In this document: positions 10,864 through 20,703 of the stretch, one piece after another
Layout of the letters: each line of letters opens with the position of its first letter
Numbering within the stretch: position 1 is the first letter of the stretch
From: Prevotella pallens ATCC 700821
Lineage (GTDB): Bacteria > Bacteroidota > Bacteroidia > Bacteroidales > Bacteroidaceae
NCBI RefSeq assembly: GCF_000220255.1
Contig: NZ_GL982513.1
Location: 1,272,683-1,312,136, forward strand
Length of the DNA stretch: 39,454 nucleotides
Direction of reading: 5' to 3'
Made by a program: the position numbers and the translations under genes
The notes under the pieces: model-generated
Told to the model about the DNA's origin: nothing
The model's database searches: none
Seen by the model: the letters and a program-made list of their open reading frames with translations, nothing else

Positions 10864-10953
10864 TTTATTTACGTGTAAGTAGAGTTTTACTTACACGTAA
10901 ATAAAGTTCTACTTACACGTAAGTAAAACTTTACTTACGTGTAAATAATAATG
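10864..10953. repeat. 22-bp-period palindrome array, family B copy 1
   Basis: Four units, beginning at 10864, 10886, 10908 and 10930. Each is built on arms TTTACTTAC / GTAAGTAAA flanking a central AC or GT dinucleotide that gives the unit a direction. The centres read GT, AC, AC, GT, so units occur in both orientations while the 22-bp step is kept. The array lies between the ends of galK and the small lipoprotein gene (convergent). The related array is at 27043-27138. Confidence 0.9.
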
Positions 10954-11194
10954 TTTAATCACTATCTTACTGATATGGAAGGCTCATATAAATGGCAACG
11001 AAGACGCGAGTAAATTACGGTAAAGCAATGTGTTGATGTAGATTATACGACAGAGATGGTACAAAATGTGTGGAAACAATGAAGGTTAAGAAATACGTAG
11101 ATTTTTTAAGTAGGTATTATCTTTTTGTGGTATGCTTGTGTTGTAGTTTCTATGCTTTGCACATTTGGTATGGAGAAAGCAATGTTTGTCTGTT
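10954..11194. other. Gene-free stretch after array B1
   Basis: AT-rich DNA up to the terminator of the lipoprotein gene. A plus-strand open frame of 62 codons (11070-11258) runs through that terminator and into the lipoprotein gene, so it is not accepted as a gene. Confidence 0.4.
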
Positions 11195-11236
11195 AAAAAA
11201 GCAAGCATACAAAATAGGTTTAGTTGTATGCTTGCT
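11195..11236 (-). terminator. Terminator of the lpx-miaA-PBP-lipoprotein transcript
   Basis: A perfect 13-bp stem (11200-11212 with 11224-11236, arms AGCAAGCATACAA / TTGTATGCTTGCT). On the minus strand it is followed by a run of six T (11200-11195). It begins directly after the stop codon at 11239 and ends the long minus-strand gene series. Confidence 0.92.
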
Positions 11237-11238
11237 GT

Positions 11239-11748
11239 TCAATGTTTATGATCTTTAATCATATCGGCATTAAGATGACTTACCGATATCTGCATACTGC
11301 CTTTATTAAAGGTTAGTCGATACATTCCGCCTTGTTTATCTTTTCTGTTGTAGGTATAGTTATCTTTATTTATTTTCCAACATGTATCTTGCTTTGCTGC
11401 TTGTTCTATACTTTCGTAGAACGTCTGTGATGGAGCTGTTGTGAAGTTTAATAAGGCAGAATAGTTCCCACTTGTTACAGTTTCTTCGTCAAGTGCAATA
11501 CTCACAGAATCTGGAACTATTGGTTGCTGTTCCACTATTTTATATTTTGGAAAGTCCAGATTTGTAATGCTCGATAAATTAATATTTAACGTAGTATCGT
11601 TTGCATTTGGCGTAAACACTGAAGCTGCAACAGTATCTTTTGGGTTAGGGGGAGGAGCTATTCGCTTATTGCACGAAACTATATATACACTGCTTGCTAA
11701 GAGTATATAAACTGCTCCCTCTCCAAGTAAATTAATGCATTTATTCAT
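11239..11748 (-). CDS. Small putative lipoprotein, unknown function
   Basis: A 169-residue protein I do not recognise. The N-terminus has a hydrophobic stretch (residues 12-25) ending in YIVSC, a plausible lipobox with Cys26, followed by a Pro/Asn-rich linker (APPPNPKD). The C-terminal 80 residues (SFYES...CWKINKDNYTYNRK, then GGMYRLTFNKGSMQISVSHL) look like a compact beta-rich domain. The signal is imperfect because it contains Glu10. It starts 18 nt after the PBP stop and is last in the transcript, so it may act with the PBP or the envelope (inference only). Confidence 0.7.
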   Translation of the reverse strand: MNKCINLLGEGAVYILLASSVYIVSCNKRIAPPPNPKDTVAASVFTPNANDTTLNINLSSITNLDFPKYKIVEQQPIVPDSVSIALDEETVTSGNYSALLNFTTAPSQTFYESIEQAAKQDTCWKINKDNYTYNRKDKQGGMYRLTFNKGSMQISVSHLNADMIKDHKH

Positions 11749-11766
11749 AATGCCTTTGCGTGTTCA

Positions 11767-14292
11767 TTAAATTTCAAGCGGCTCTATACGAGGCTTCGGT
11801 GCATTGATAGGCGAAGATGGCTGTCGCGATGGTCTCGACTTCTTAGGTCTGCCACTTTCTTCGCTATTATGTGTTGGCATTTGTACATTTTCTATCTCTA
11901 CATTATTCTCTTCTTCCTCGTTCTGCACCTCTTCGTCTGGTTGCTGTTTTCGCTCATTCTTATAATGAGTGTGCAAACTATCGGGCGTCCGTTTAGCTCT
12001 AACAACCGATTGGCAGTTATACATCGAAGGATCGATATCTCTTTCTGGATTAGGCAACCATTTTGCATGATACTTCTGGAATGCCTTATCGCGCATTAAA
12101 TCGTAGATGAAGTTGCCACACATTGGAAGAGCCGTTTTAGACCCTTGTCCTAATGCGCCAGTTCGGAAGTGAATGCTGCGATATTCTCCACCAACCCATG
12201 CGCCAACAACAAGTTTTGGACTTACTGCCATAAACCAAGCATCGGAATGATTGTTAGAAGTTCCAGTTTTTCCACCCCAATCGGTATCTTTAAATATATA
12301 TTGATTTAATGAGCGGCTGGTTCCTCCAGGTTCGGTAAGTCCACCTTTTAATAGCTGCTGCATAAAGAAAGCCGTTTGATATGGTAACACCTGCTTGTTG
12401 GTGTGTGGAGCAACATATACTTCGTTTCCTCGTTGATCAACAATTTTTGTAACCACAACAGGGTCGCAATGTTCGCCATCGTTTGCAACAGTACAATAGG
12501 CATTAACTAGTTCAAGTAAATTTACATCGCTTGAGCCTAAAGCTAACGAAGGTTCATTTTCAAGAGGACTTTTAATACCCATCTCTTGTGCAGTCCGAAT
12601 AATATTCTTTATGCCCATTTCTTGTCCTAATCGTACTGCTATTGTATTGACACTTCGTGCGAAGCCAGCTTTTAATGTAATGGAATCTCCCGAATAATTT
12701 CCATTGGCATTACGTGGAATCCAGGTTCTTATTATTCCTGTTTTCTTATCAGGAACCTGCATACTTATGAATTCATCTCTACGCTTATCGCAAGGAGCTA
12801 ATCCCTGATTCATAGCTTCAGAATAGACAAAAAGTTTGAAGGTTGAACCTGGTTGTCGCTGTGCCGTAACCTTATCATATTTCCAAGTTTTAAAATCAAT
12901 ATCTCCAACCCATGCTCGCACAGCTCCAGTTTCAGGTTCCATTGCAATCATAGAGCAATGCATAAAACGCACCATATAGCGAATAGAATCCATAGACGAC
13001 ATTTCCTTTTCTATTTCGCCCTTTTCATAATCAAATAGCCTTACCTTGTGGGGTTTATTTATATAATACAATACACTATCGGGTTGATTATGGTATTTTT
13101 GTACAAGCCGTTTATAAAAAGGTTGCCGTTCAGCTATTCCCTCAATAAAGCCAGGAACCAAGTCTCCATTCTCATCACGCCATGGGTCTTGTCCACTCCA
13201 GTGTTTGTTAAAGTCTTGTTGAATCTTATGCATCTGCTTCTTCGCAGCATTCTCTGCATACTTTTGCATCCGAGTGTCAATTGTAGTATATATTTTTAAG
13301 CCACTACTATACAAGTCGTAATCGTTATCTTTCAACCAGTCTTTTAGGTAATCTGCTACATATTCTCGAAAATATTGTGCTCTTCCATCGTAATTTTCTT
13401 CGACATGCACATCAAGTTTCATAGGTAACTTTGAGTATTTAATATAGTCAGCCTTTGCCAAATGTCCATGCGTTACCATATTGTATAAAACGGTATTACG
13501 TCTGTTGAGCGAGTTTGCCGGATGCAAAATTGGGTTATAATAAGTTGTAGCCTTTAGCATACCAACCAGAGTTGCACTTTGTTCTGTAGTAAGATGCTGC
13601 GGTGTTGTATTGAAATAGGTGCGAGCAGCAGTTTTTATGCCATACGCATTATTTCCGAAATCAACAGTATTAGCATACATTGTTAGAATTTCGTTCTTCG
13701 AATATATAAACTCTATTTTGTATGCAATAATCCATTCTTTTGCTTTGGCTATAAGCATTCTTAGACCAGGAATTTTACCTAATACTCCAGAGTATTCTTT
13801 ATTCCTGATGTGGAACATATTTTTTGCAAGCTGTTGTGTTATGGTAGAGGCACCACGAGCTCCATCACGTGTTAAAGCATCTTTAACTGCACCACCAATC
13901 CCCATAAAATCTACTCCATGATGGCTGTAAAAACGTTCATCTTCAGTACTTATTAAAGCATTCCAGAATGTAGGAGTTACTTCGTTATACTTCACAGGTA
14001 TACGATTTTCCTTAAAATACTTACCTATTAAAACAGAGTCTGCACTATATATCTCAGATGCAGCGTAAGTTGGTGGGGTCTTTATCTCTGCAAAGCCTGG
14101 AGATTTTCCGAAGAGCCAAAGGAAATTAATATCCACCATACCCAAAAAGAGAAAAATAGATACAAAGAATGATACAATTCCCAATGCTAATTTTGTGTAC
14201 CATGCACGACCTTTATATAACTTAATATACCATGGAAAGAAATTACAAAATCCTTTTATAATATTCTTGAATAATCTACTTATACTTTTCAT
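11767..14292 (-). CDS. Class A penicillin-binding protein (bifunctional transglycosylase/transpeptidase)
   Basis: An 841-residue PBP1A-like peptidoglycan synthase. A short cytoplasmic tail is followed by one membrane anchor (about residues 34-60). The GT51 glycosyltransferase domain has STEDERFYSHHGVD (Glu117) and RGASTITQQLAKN (about 146-158). The transpeptidase domain has the Ser-nucleophile motif STFK near residue 480, the SVN triad and GGKTGTSN near residue 670. The last 90 residues are a charged, Pro-rich tail (ERKQQPDEEVQNEEEENN, then RPKKSRPSRQPSSP). It follows miaA by 54 nt. Whether it is PBP1a or PBP1b in naming is not decidable. Confidence 0.93.
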   Translation of the reverse strand: MKSISRLFKNIIKGFCNFFPWYIKLYKGRAWYTKLALGIVSFFVSIFLFLGMVDINFLWLFGKSPGFAEIKTPPTYAASEIYSADSVLIGKYFKENRIPVKYNEVTPTFWNALISTEDERFYSHHGVDFMGIGGAVKDALTRDGARGASTITQQLAKNMFHIRNKEYSGVLGKIPGLRMLIAKAKEWIIAYKIEFIYSKNEILTMYANTVDFGNNAYGIKTAARTYFNTTPQHLTTEQSATLVGMLKATTYYNPILHPANSLNRRNTVLYNMVTHGHLAKADYIKYSKLPMKLDVHVEENYDGRAQYFREYVADYLKDWLKDNDYDLYSSGLKIYTTIDTRMQKYAENAAKKQMHKIQQDFNKHWSGQDPWRDENGDLVPGFIEGIAERQPFYKRLVQKYHNQPDSVLYYINKPHKVRLFDYEKGEIEKEMSSMDSIRYMVRFMHCSMIAMEPETGAVRAWVGDIDFKTWKYDKVTAQRQPGSTFKLFVYSEAMNQGLAPCDKRRDEFISMQVPDKKTGIIRTWIPRNANGNYSGDSITLKAGFARSVNTIAVRLGQEMGIKNIIRTAQEMGIKSPLENEPSLALGSSDVNLLELVNAYCTVANDGEHCDPVVVTKIVDQRGNEVYVAPHTNKQVLPYQTAFFMQQLLKGGLTEPGGTSRSLNQYIFKDTDWGGKTGTSNNHSDAWFMAVSPKLVVGAWVGGEYRSIHFRTGALGQGSKTALPMCGNFIYDLMRDKAFQKYHAKWLPNPERDIDPSMYNCQSVVRAKRTPDSLHTHYKNERKQQPDEEVQNEEEENNVEIENVQMPTHNSEESGRPKKSRPSRQPSSPINAPKPRIEPLEI

Positions 14293-14346
14293 TCGAAATA
14301 AATTTATATAGGTTGTTCCATATCAATAGTGTTATAAAGATGTTCT

Positions 14347-15246
14347 TTAAGCCAAATAACTATCAATATGTCTTATGATCTTTCTAATTTCATTTGGGTG
14401 AAACCAATGAATATCTTTATCTTTTCTGAACCAAGTTAATTGCTTACGAGCATATTGCCTTGTGTTACTTTGTATTTTAAAAATAGCTTCATCTAATGTA
14501 GTCAGTCCATCAAGATATTCGAACATTTCTTTATAGCCAACTGTATTTAAAGCATTTAAATTGCGGTGATTGTACATACGCAAAGCTTCATCTATGAGTC
14601 CTGATGCGACCATATTTTCAACGCGAGCATTAATCTGATTGTAAAGATCTTCGCGTGGGCAATTTAAACCAATCTTTATTATATTGAATGACCGTTCTTT
14701 TCTTTGTTTTGTTCGAAAAGAAGTATAGGTTTTTCCTGTTTGAACACAAACTTCTAATGCATGAAGAACTCTACGAGGATTCTGTTTATCAACAATATCC
14801 CAATGAGCAGGATCTAAATCTTTTAGCAAATCACAAAGTTTATTCAACCCCTCAGTCTCATACATCTTCATTAGATCTTGTCGCACCTTATTATCTATTG
14901 TTGGAATCTCGTCTATACCGTAGCAAACAGCATCAACGTACATCATCGATCCTCCAGATAAAATATACGTCGATGATGGATTTGCTTTTAACAATTCTAG
15001 TACATCTTGCTCGTAAAGACTTGCAGAGTAATAATCGTTAACGTTTTTACTCGCAACAAAATGATGCTTTACTCGTTCTAATTGTGCTTTAGTAGGCGCA
15101 GCTGTTCCAATTTGCAATTCTTTGTATATTTGCCGTGAATCAGCATTAATAATCTCAATACCATAATGCTGTGCTATATCAAGTGTTAAAGCTGTTTTAC
15201 CTACACCTGTTGGACCTGTCAATACAATAAGACTTTGGATTTTCAA
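14347..15246 (-). CDS. miaA: tRNA dimethylallyltransferase
   Basis: A 299-residue enzyme that prenylates A37 of tRNAs reading UNN codons, the first step to ms2i6A. It has the P-loop GPTGVGKTAL (about residues 11-20), the family signature NADSRQIYKELQIGTAAPT, and the later KQNPRRVLHALEV. The C-terminal region contains QYARKQLTWFRKD, the usual tRNA-contacting end. The only possible start is a TTG at 15246, with an in-frame stop three codons upstream; it lies 6 nt after the lpxA stop, suggesting translational coupling. Confidence 0.95.
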   Translation of the reverse strand: MKIQSLIVLTGPTGVGKTALTLDIAQHYGIEIINADSRQIYKELQIGTAAPTKAQLERVKHHFVASKNVNDYYSASLYEQDVLELLKANPSSTYILSGGSMMYVDAVCYGIDEIPTIDNKVRQDLMKMYETEGLNKLCDLLKDLDPAHWDIVDKQNPRRVLHALEVCVQTGKTYTSFRTKQRKERSFNIIKIGLNCPREDLYNQINARVENMVASGLIDEALRMYNHRNLNALNTVGYKEMFEYLDGLTTLDEAIFKIQSNTRQYARKQLTWFRKDKDIHWFHPNEIRKIIRHIDSYLA

Positions 15247-15252
15247 TGCTAT

Positions 15253-16023
15253 TTATTTAATAATTCCTCTAGACGATGCTTGAACAAATTCTATAATATG
15301 TTGAATCTCTTTTGTCATTGGCAAAGTCTCTTTTATTTTTTGTATATTCTCTTCTCGCGTGCCTTCGCCATAGATTAACCGGTATGCATTATGTATCTGG
15401 TCTATTTGCTCATTAGAAAACCCTTTGCGTCGTAGCCCAATAATATTAATGCCAGCATATCGAATAGGTTCTTTGCCTGCTATAATATAAGGTGGTATAT
15501 CTTGCGAAAACCGACTCCCACCTTGAATCATAACATTACACCCGATGCTACAGAACTGATGACAGAGAACAGAGGCAGAGATAATAGCATAATCTTCTAC
15601 CTTTACTTCTCCAGCTAATTTCGTTGAATTACCTATAATTATATTCGACCCGATAATGCAGTCGTGGGCAATGTGCATACTTTCCATAAAAAGATTGTTG
15701 CTGCCTACAATTGTCGTTCCCTTTGAAGCTGTACCGCGCGAAATAGTTACATTTTCACGTATTGAATTATTATCACCAATTTCACAGAGACTTTCTTCAC
15801 CACGGAATTTCAAATCTTGTGGCTTGGTAGAAATACTTGCACCTGGGAAAAATTCGTTTCCGTTGCCAATTCGTGCACCTGTGTGTATTGTAACACTATT
15901 AAGCAACTTATTATTATCGCCAATTACTGTATTGTCATCAATATAACAAAACGGGCCGATGATATTATTATTACCTATCTTTGCATTTGGATGTACGAAT
16001 GCTAATGGGCTAATAGTATTCAT
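15253..16023 (-). CDS. lpxA: UDP-GlcNAc O-acyltransferase (lipid A step 1)
   Basis: A 256-residue cytosolic left-handed beta-helix enzyme that acylates UDP-GlcNAc at O3. It is made of hexapeptide repeats (HPNAKIGNNNIIGPF..., VIGDNNKLL..., IIGSNIIIGNS). MESMHIAHDC contains the catalytic His. The C-terminal helical part includes NIIGLRRKGFSNEQI, the LpxA mark that separates it from LpxD. It lies 8 nt after lpxC/fabZ and 6 nt before miaA. Confidence 0.95.
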   Translation of the reverse strand: MNTISPLAFVHPNAKIGNNNIIGPFCYIDDNTVIGDNNKLLNSVTIHTGARIGNGNEFFPGASISTKPQDLKFRGEESLCEIGDNNSIRENVTISRGTASKGTTIVGSNNLFMESMHIAHDCIIGSNIIIGNSTKLAGEVKVEDYAIISASVLCHQFCSIGCNVMIQGGSRFSQDIPPYIIAGKEPIRYAGINIIGLRRKGFSNEQIDQIHNAYRLIYGEGTREENIQKIKETLPMTKEIQHIIEFVQASSRGIIK

Positions 16024-16031
16024 AATTCTAT

Positions 16032-17420
16032 TTATTTATTTTTTACTATTTGAGCAGTAAATGTAGCTTCTGCTACAACATTATCACCAACAAACATATA
16101 ACCTTGCATTGAACTAATTCCATGGCGTACAGGGCTTAAAAGTTCAACGCGGAATAATAAAGTATCGCCAGGAATAACCTTCTGACGGAACTTCACATTG
16201 TCTATCTTTAGGAAGTAGGTAGACCATCTCTCTGGTTCCTCTACTTGAGAAAGTACTAATAGTCCACCGCACTGTGCCATAGCTTCTATTTGAAGAACAC
16301 CAGGCATAACAGGTTCTTGTGGAAAATGTCCTTGAAAAAATGGTTCATTGGCAGTAATATTCTTAACGCCAACAATTGTTGTTGCTCCCATTGCTATTAC
16401 CTTATCAACGAGTTGCATAGGGTAACGATGGGGAAGAAGCTCACGTATTCGGATATTGTCCATTAAAGGCTCTTCGTTCGGATCGTAAATAGGTGCTTGA
16501 ATTTCGTGCTTGCGGATATCTTTACGAATCATTCTTGCAAACTTGTTGTTCACCGTATGACCGGGTCTAGTTGCAACAATACGTCCTTTGATAGGTTTTC
16601 CTATTAAAGCTACATCACCGATAATATCTAATAACTTATGTCTTGTACACTCATTATCCCAAATGAGAGGTTTATTCTGTATATAGCCAATGCTTGTAGC
16701 ATCCATGTGTGGAACTTTAAGTAAGTCGGCTAACTGATCGAGAGTTGGTTGGTCTACTTGTTTCTCGTAGATAACAATCGCATTGTCGAGATCTCCACCT
16801 TTTATAAGATTAGCTTGTAACAATGGCATAATATCTCTAACAAAAACAAACGTTCTTGCAGGTGCTATTTCATCAGCAAATTTATCAATATCGTCAAGTG
16901 TTGCAAATTGACTACTAATAAATTTAGAATCAAAAGAACACATTGCAGTTATAGAAAATTGTTCATCGGGTAAGATTGTGATGACGCTTCCTCGTTCATC
17001 TTTATACTCCATCTTTTTTCTTATAATATAATAATCTTTCGGAGCATTTTGATCTATAATACCTATTTCTTTAATTTTATCAACATACATTGCTGCTGAA
17101 CCATCAAGAATAGGAAATTCTGGGCCGTTTATTTGAATTAAACAATTATCTATTCCCATTGCATATAGAGCAGCCATACCGTGTTCGATTGTGCTAACAC
17201 GAGCCTCGCCTTTTGCTATTACAGTTCCGCGTTGTGTATCAACAACATTTTCTGCAATAGCGTCTATGATAGGTTGTCCCTCTAAATCAATTCGTTGAAT
17301 TTTGTATCCTGTATTATCTGGAGCTGGATTAAATGTAACAGTAAGGCTTAACCCTGTATGTAAACCTTTCCCAAAGAGCGAAAAGCTTCCCTTTAGTGTT
17401 TTCTGTTTTGTTGTTTCCAT
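16032..17420 (-). CDS. lpxC/fabZ: Fused LpxC deacetylase / FabZ dehydratase
   Basis: A 462-residue fusion. Residues 1 to about 305 are LpxC, the Zn-dependent UDP-3-O-acyl-GlcNAc deacetylase and committed step of lipid A synthesis. Its zinc ligands lie in STIEHGMAALYAMG and in ECTRHKLLDIIGDVAL (His and Asp). From about residue 310, the FabZ 3-hydroxyacyl-ACP dehydratase has LLPHRYPMQLVDKV and the hotdog active site NEPFFQGHFPQEPVMPGVLQ with His and a Glu further on (QIEAMAQ). This fusion is known in Bacteroidetes. It links hydroxyacyl-ACP use in lipid A to fatty acid elongation. It sits 5 nt after lpxD. Confidence 0.96.
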   Translation of the reverse strand: METTKQKTLKGSFSLFGKGLHTGLSLTVTFNPAPDNTGYKIQRIDLEGQPIIDAIAENVVDTQRGTVIAKGEARVSTIEHGMAALYAMGIDNCLIQINGPEFPILDGSAAMYVDKIKEIGIIDQNAPKDYYIIRKKMEYKDERGSVITILPDEQFSITAMCSFDSKFISSQFATLDDIDKFADEIAPARTFVFVRDIMPLLQANLIKGGDLDNAIVIYEKQVDQPTLDQLADLLKVPHMDATSIGYIQNKPLIWDNECTRHKLLDIIGDVALIGKPIKGRIVATRPGHTVNNKFARMIRKDIRKHEIQAPIYDPNEEPLMDNIRIRELLPHRYPMQLVDKVIAMGATTIVGVKNITANEPFFQGHFPQEPVMPGVLQIEAMAQCGGLLVLSQVEEPERWSTYFLKIDNVKFRQKVIPGDTLLFRVELLSPVRHGISSMQGYMFVGDNVVAEATFTAQIVKNK

Positions 17421-17425
17421 ATATA

Positions 17426-18466
17426 TTATTTGTTCTTTTTCAATTCTTCAATTTCTTTCTGTAAAACGTTTATCTGCTTGTAAATCTCTGGAAGTCTTTG
17501 AAATATGACTTGTGATTTAAAATAGTTACGTGGCTCTATTGCAGGACTTCCCATAAGAGATTGATTATCTTTTAATTTACTCAATACACCTGACTGTGCA
17601 CCGAGAAAAACTTTATTTCCTATTTTCAAATGTCCAGCTATACCTACCTGTCCACCAAACATACACCATTCTCCAACTTTAGTTGAGCCTGCAATACCAA
17701 CTTGTGCGCTCATAACAGTATTTGCACCAATATCTGTATTATGCGCTATCTGCACAAGGTTGTCGAGTTTTACACCTTTACGCAAATATGTACTTCCCAT
17801 TGTTGAGCGGTCAATACATGTGTTTGCTCCTATCTCAACATTATCTTCTATGGTAACGATGCCTATTTGTGGAATTTTATCATAGCTATTTGTTTCTGAA
17901 TTTGGAGCAAAACCAAAACCATCAGCACCTATAACACTACCAGAATGGCAAATAACATTATCTCCGATTTTACAATTATGGTAGATGCTAACGTTAGGGT
18001 AGATAATACAATTGTTTCCTAAAGTTACATTATCCATAATGGTTGCATGGGGATATATCATACTGTTATCTCCAATAACAACTCCATCACCTATATATGC
18101 AAAAGCACCAATATATACATTCTTGCCTATGGTTGCCTTTGGAGAAATAAACGCTAACGAATCTATCCCTTGTTTTCTTGGCTTCATACTTTCATATAGT
18201 TGTAGAAGCTTTGCAACACAATCGCGCGCATTTTTTACACGTATCAATGTAGCTTTTGTAGGCTTCTCTATCTTTATACTTTCGTCTACGAGAACTATAG
18301 AACATTCAGTTTCGTATATATAATGAGTATATTTCGGATTTGCCAAAAAACTTATAGCACCGTGTTTTCCTTCCTCTATCTTTGCGAAAGTACTAATGGT
18401 TGCTTTTTCATCGCCTTCTACGCTTCCTTGTATAAATTCTGCGATTTGTTTTGCGTTAAATTCCAT
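17426..18466 (-). CDS. lpxD: UDP-3-O-acylglucosamine N-acyltransferase (lipid A step 3)
   Basis: A 346-residue beta-helix acyltransferase. The N-terminal uridine-binding domain (residues 1-100, [17 protein letters not shown], then [16 protein letters not shown]) is followed by hexapeptide repeats with GADGFGFAP and [27 protein letters not shown] holds the catalytic His. It ends in a C-terminal helix ([13 protein letters not shown]). It is first in lpxD-lpxC/fabZ-lpxA-miaA, with very short gaps. A possible promoter lies in the 51-nt gap after the HD gene. Confidence 0.96.
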   Translation of the reverse strand: MEFNAKQIAEFIQGSVEGDEKATISTFAKIEEGKHGAISFLANPKYTHYIYETECSIVLVDESIKIEKPTKATLIRVKNARDCVAKLLQLYESMKPRKQGIDSLAFISPKATIGKNVYIGAFAYIGDGVVIGDNSMIYPHATIMDNVTLGNNCIIYPNVSIYHNCKIGDNVICHSGSVIGADGFGFAPNSETNSYDKIPQIGIVTIEDNVEIGANTCIDRSTMGSTYLRKGVKLDNLVQIAHNTDIGANTVMSAQVGIAGSTKVGEWCMFGGQVGIAGHLKIGNKVFLGAQSGVLSKLKDNQSLMGSPAIEPRNYFKSQVIFQRLPEIYKQINVLQKEIEELKKNK

Positions 18467-18498
18467 TCTATATAATAAATGATAAATGCTTGTTAGTG

Positions 18499-18506
18499 CA
18501 AAGATA
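18499..18506 (-). promoter_or_regulatory. Possible -7 box upstream of lpxD
   Basis: On the minus strand this reads TATCTTTG, a perfect TAnnTTTG, 33 nt before the lpxD ATG. No TTG lies at the usual 20-nt spacing. An 11-bp inverted repeat (ACTTTTGTTAT / ATAACAAAAGT, about 18510-18540) overlaps the -33 region and the end of the HD gene; it could be an operator or a weak terminator. Confidence 0.45.
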
Positions 18507-18517
18507 ACAAACTTTTG

Positions 18518-19738
18518 TTATATTCGATGATAACAAAAGTAATATTTACGAATTTTTTTAGATAATAGTTCTACGTTTAAAATCTCAGATGCTTCTGTTA
18601 TATCTTTTAAACTACCATCTTTTGATAATATGCTAATACGGTCGTCGTTGATATCGTACATGTCTTTTTGTATTGTATCAATCTGCATTAGGTAGTTGCT
18701 TTCTTCTTCTGAGATTCCTAAGTGGTTGCAAATTTGCTCTTTACGTCTGTTTACTTGTTCTTGTGAAATTGGCTCATCGTGAATCTCTACTTTAAAGAGT
18801 TTACGATTGATAAAATCATCAGCAAGAAGTGATAGTATTTTATCTTCTGATTTTTGCCATACTTTTATAGCACTCCATAAGTCGCTGTCATCTAAACTCA
18901 AGTAATGTCTCAGTGTTTCTTCATTATTTTTGAAGTATTCTGCATTTACATCATTGTCAAGAAAGAAAGCTAAAGCAGGAGAGGCAAATAGCTTATATCC
19001 ATCTTTCAGTAACTTTTTAGCTCTAAGCAATAAACTGATTAAAAGCTTTTCGTATCCAACTGTAGCTTTATGTAAATACACCTGCCAATACATTAGGCGG
19101 CGAGAGGTAAGGAAATTCTCTATTGAATAAATTCCCTTGTCATCTATTACTAAGGTATCGTCTACAACATTCAACATTTTTATAATTCGTGCCGAACCTA
19201 TATTACCTTCAGTTACTCCTGTAAAAAAGCTATCTCGCTTGAGATAGTCAAGCCTATCCATATCAAGTTGGCTACTGATTAATTGATGCAGGAAACGCTT
19301 TGGATAATCATTCTTGAAAATCTTAATAGCAAGATTAAGTTCACCATTCATTTCTTGGTTAATACAATTCATTACCATTAAAGATATCTCTTCGTGTGTT
19401 ATCCCTTTGATTAATGTATTCTCGAGCACATGGGAGAAAGGACCATGTCCGATGTCGTGCATTAAGATGGCAGCTTGAACAGCTTCTGCTTCGCTATCGA
19501 AAATAAAGACACCTTTATGTTGCAAAGATAGAGTAGCTTCACTCATTAAATGAAATGCTCCTAATGAATGCTGAAACCTTGTATGTTGAGCGCCTGGGTA
19601 AACAACAGTAGTTAGCCCTAACTGCTTTATACGAGTTAAGCGTTGCATGAATGGGTGCTTAACAATATTCAAGAGTAGTCCTGATGGAATTCTGATAAAT
19701 CCAAAAACAGGGTCGCTTATAATTTTACTGCCACTCAT
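18518..19738 (-). CDS. HD-domain phosphohydrolase (YdhJ/dNTPase-like)
   Basis: A 406-residue protein of the HD superfamily, related to dGTPase and SAMHD1-type hydrolases. The first metal-binding His is in TRFQHSLGAFHLM (residues 53-65) and the HD pair is in MHDIGHGPFSH (93-103). A later conserved segment is SSQLDMDRLDYLKRDSFFTG, containing the last Asp ligand. There is no signal or membrane segment. The natural substrate (dNTP or another phosphoester) cannot be told from sequence. It starts 19 nt after the pyrF stop, so the two are likely co-transcribed. Confidence 0.88.
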   Translation of the reverse strand: MSGSKIISDPVFGFIRIPSGLLLNIVKHPFMQRLTRIKQLGLTTVVYPGAQHTRFQHSLGAFHLMSEATLSLQHKGVFIFDSEAEAVQAAILMHDIGHGPFSHVLENTLIKGITHEEISLMVMNCINQEMNGELNLAIKIFKNDYPKRFLHQLISSQLDMDRLDYLKRDSFFTGVTEGNIGSARIIKMLNVVDDTLVIDDKGIYSIENFLTSRRLMYWQVYLHKATVGYEKLLISLLLRAKKLLKDGYKLFASPALAFFLDNDVNAEYFKNNEETLRHYLSLDDSDLWSAIKVWQKSEDKILSLLADDFINRKLFKVEIHDEPISQEQVNRRKEQICNHLGISEEESNYLMQIDTIQKDMYDINDDRISILSKDGSLKDITEASEILNVELLSKKIRKYYFCYHRI

Positions 19739-19757
19739 GTAACGCTTATCTTCTGAA

Positions 19758-20585
19758 TTATTCTTTTAGTCTATCAAGTTCTATTGCCATTTCTTGCTGT
19801 AGTTCTTTTGCCTTCTCTCCTGCAATTTCGGCAAAGTTTTCATCTGCACTTGCATAAATAATGCCTCTTGAAGAGTTTACCAAAAGTCCACAATTCTTAT
19901 TCATTCCATATTTACATACTTCTTGTAGACTTCCACCTTGAGCGCCTACTCCTGGTACTAAGAGAAAACTATTAGGAGCCAATTTTCGTATATCAGCAAA
20001 CAAGCTTCCTTGTGTTGCACCTACAACAAACATTAAATTTTCTGTTGTGCCCCATTCTTGAGACTTAGTCAACACTCGTTCGAATAAGCGCACACCCTCT
20101 TTATCTTCAAACAACTGAAAGTCGTGGCTTCCTTTATTGCTGGTTAGTGCAAGAAGAATAACCCATTTTCCTTCATATTCCAAGAAAGGCTTTACAGAAT
20201 CTTCCCCCATATATGGAGCTATGGTAAGTGCATCTACATTATACTCCTTAAAGAATGTTTGTGCATACATCTTTGATGTGTTTCCAATATCTCCACGTTT
20301 GGCATCAGCTATTATGAAGTGTTGGGGATAGTTTTCTTTCAAATATGTTATTGTCTTTTCAAACGCCTCCATACCTTTTAATCCATAGCATTCGTAAAAT
20401 GCTAAATTAGGTTTATATGCAATGCTATAAGGAGCCGTAGCATCGATTATGGCTTTATTAAAAGAAAAAATAGGGTCCTCTTCATTTAACAGAAACTTAG
20501 GAACCTTATTTAAATCAGTATCAAGTCCTACACAAAGAAACGATTTCTTTGTAAATATTTGCTCTATTAATTGTTTTCTCTCCAT
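19758..20585 (-). CDS. pyrF: Orotidine 5'-phosphate decarboxylase, type 2
   Basis: A 275-residue enzyme for the last step of UMP synthesis. The N-terminal [14 protein letters not shown] and the active site [18 protein letters not shown] (catalytic Lys-Asp network) are of the longer, type 2 PyrF subfamily common in Bacteroidetes. The phosphate-binding end [10 protein letters not shown] and [12 protein letters not shown] are also present. It sits between the prfA gap (with repeat family C) and the HD gene. No clear -7 box was found in the 214 bp before it. Confidence 0.94.
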   Translation of the reverse strand: MERKQLIEQIFTKKSFLCVGLDTDLNKVPKFLLNEEDPIFSFNKAIIDATAPYSIAYKPNLAFYECYGLKGMEAFEKTITYLKENYPQHFIIADAKRGDIGNTSKMYAQTFFKEYNVDALTIAPYMGEDSVKPFLEYEGKWVILLALTSNKGSHDFQLFEDKEGVRLFERVLTKSQEWGTTENLMFVVGATQGSLFADIRKLAPNSFLLVPGVGAQGGSLQEVCKYGMNKNCGLLVNSSRGIIYASADENFAEIAGEKAKELQQEMAIELDRLKE

Positions 20586-20703
20586 ACTTATTAATTCTTA
20601 TACTTTAGTTTCAAACTACGACATATTTGTTACTTGCGTAAGTTTGATAAGTTATTTACAGAGTTAAATTTTTATACTAGAAAAGGGGCAAATGTTATTA
20701 TTG

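Noticed and set aside
11070..11258. 62-codon plus-strand ORF as a membrane protein
   Set aside because: It runs through the strong minus-strand terminator and into the lipoprotein gene; its hydrophobicity comes from the T-rich strand.
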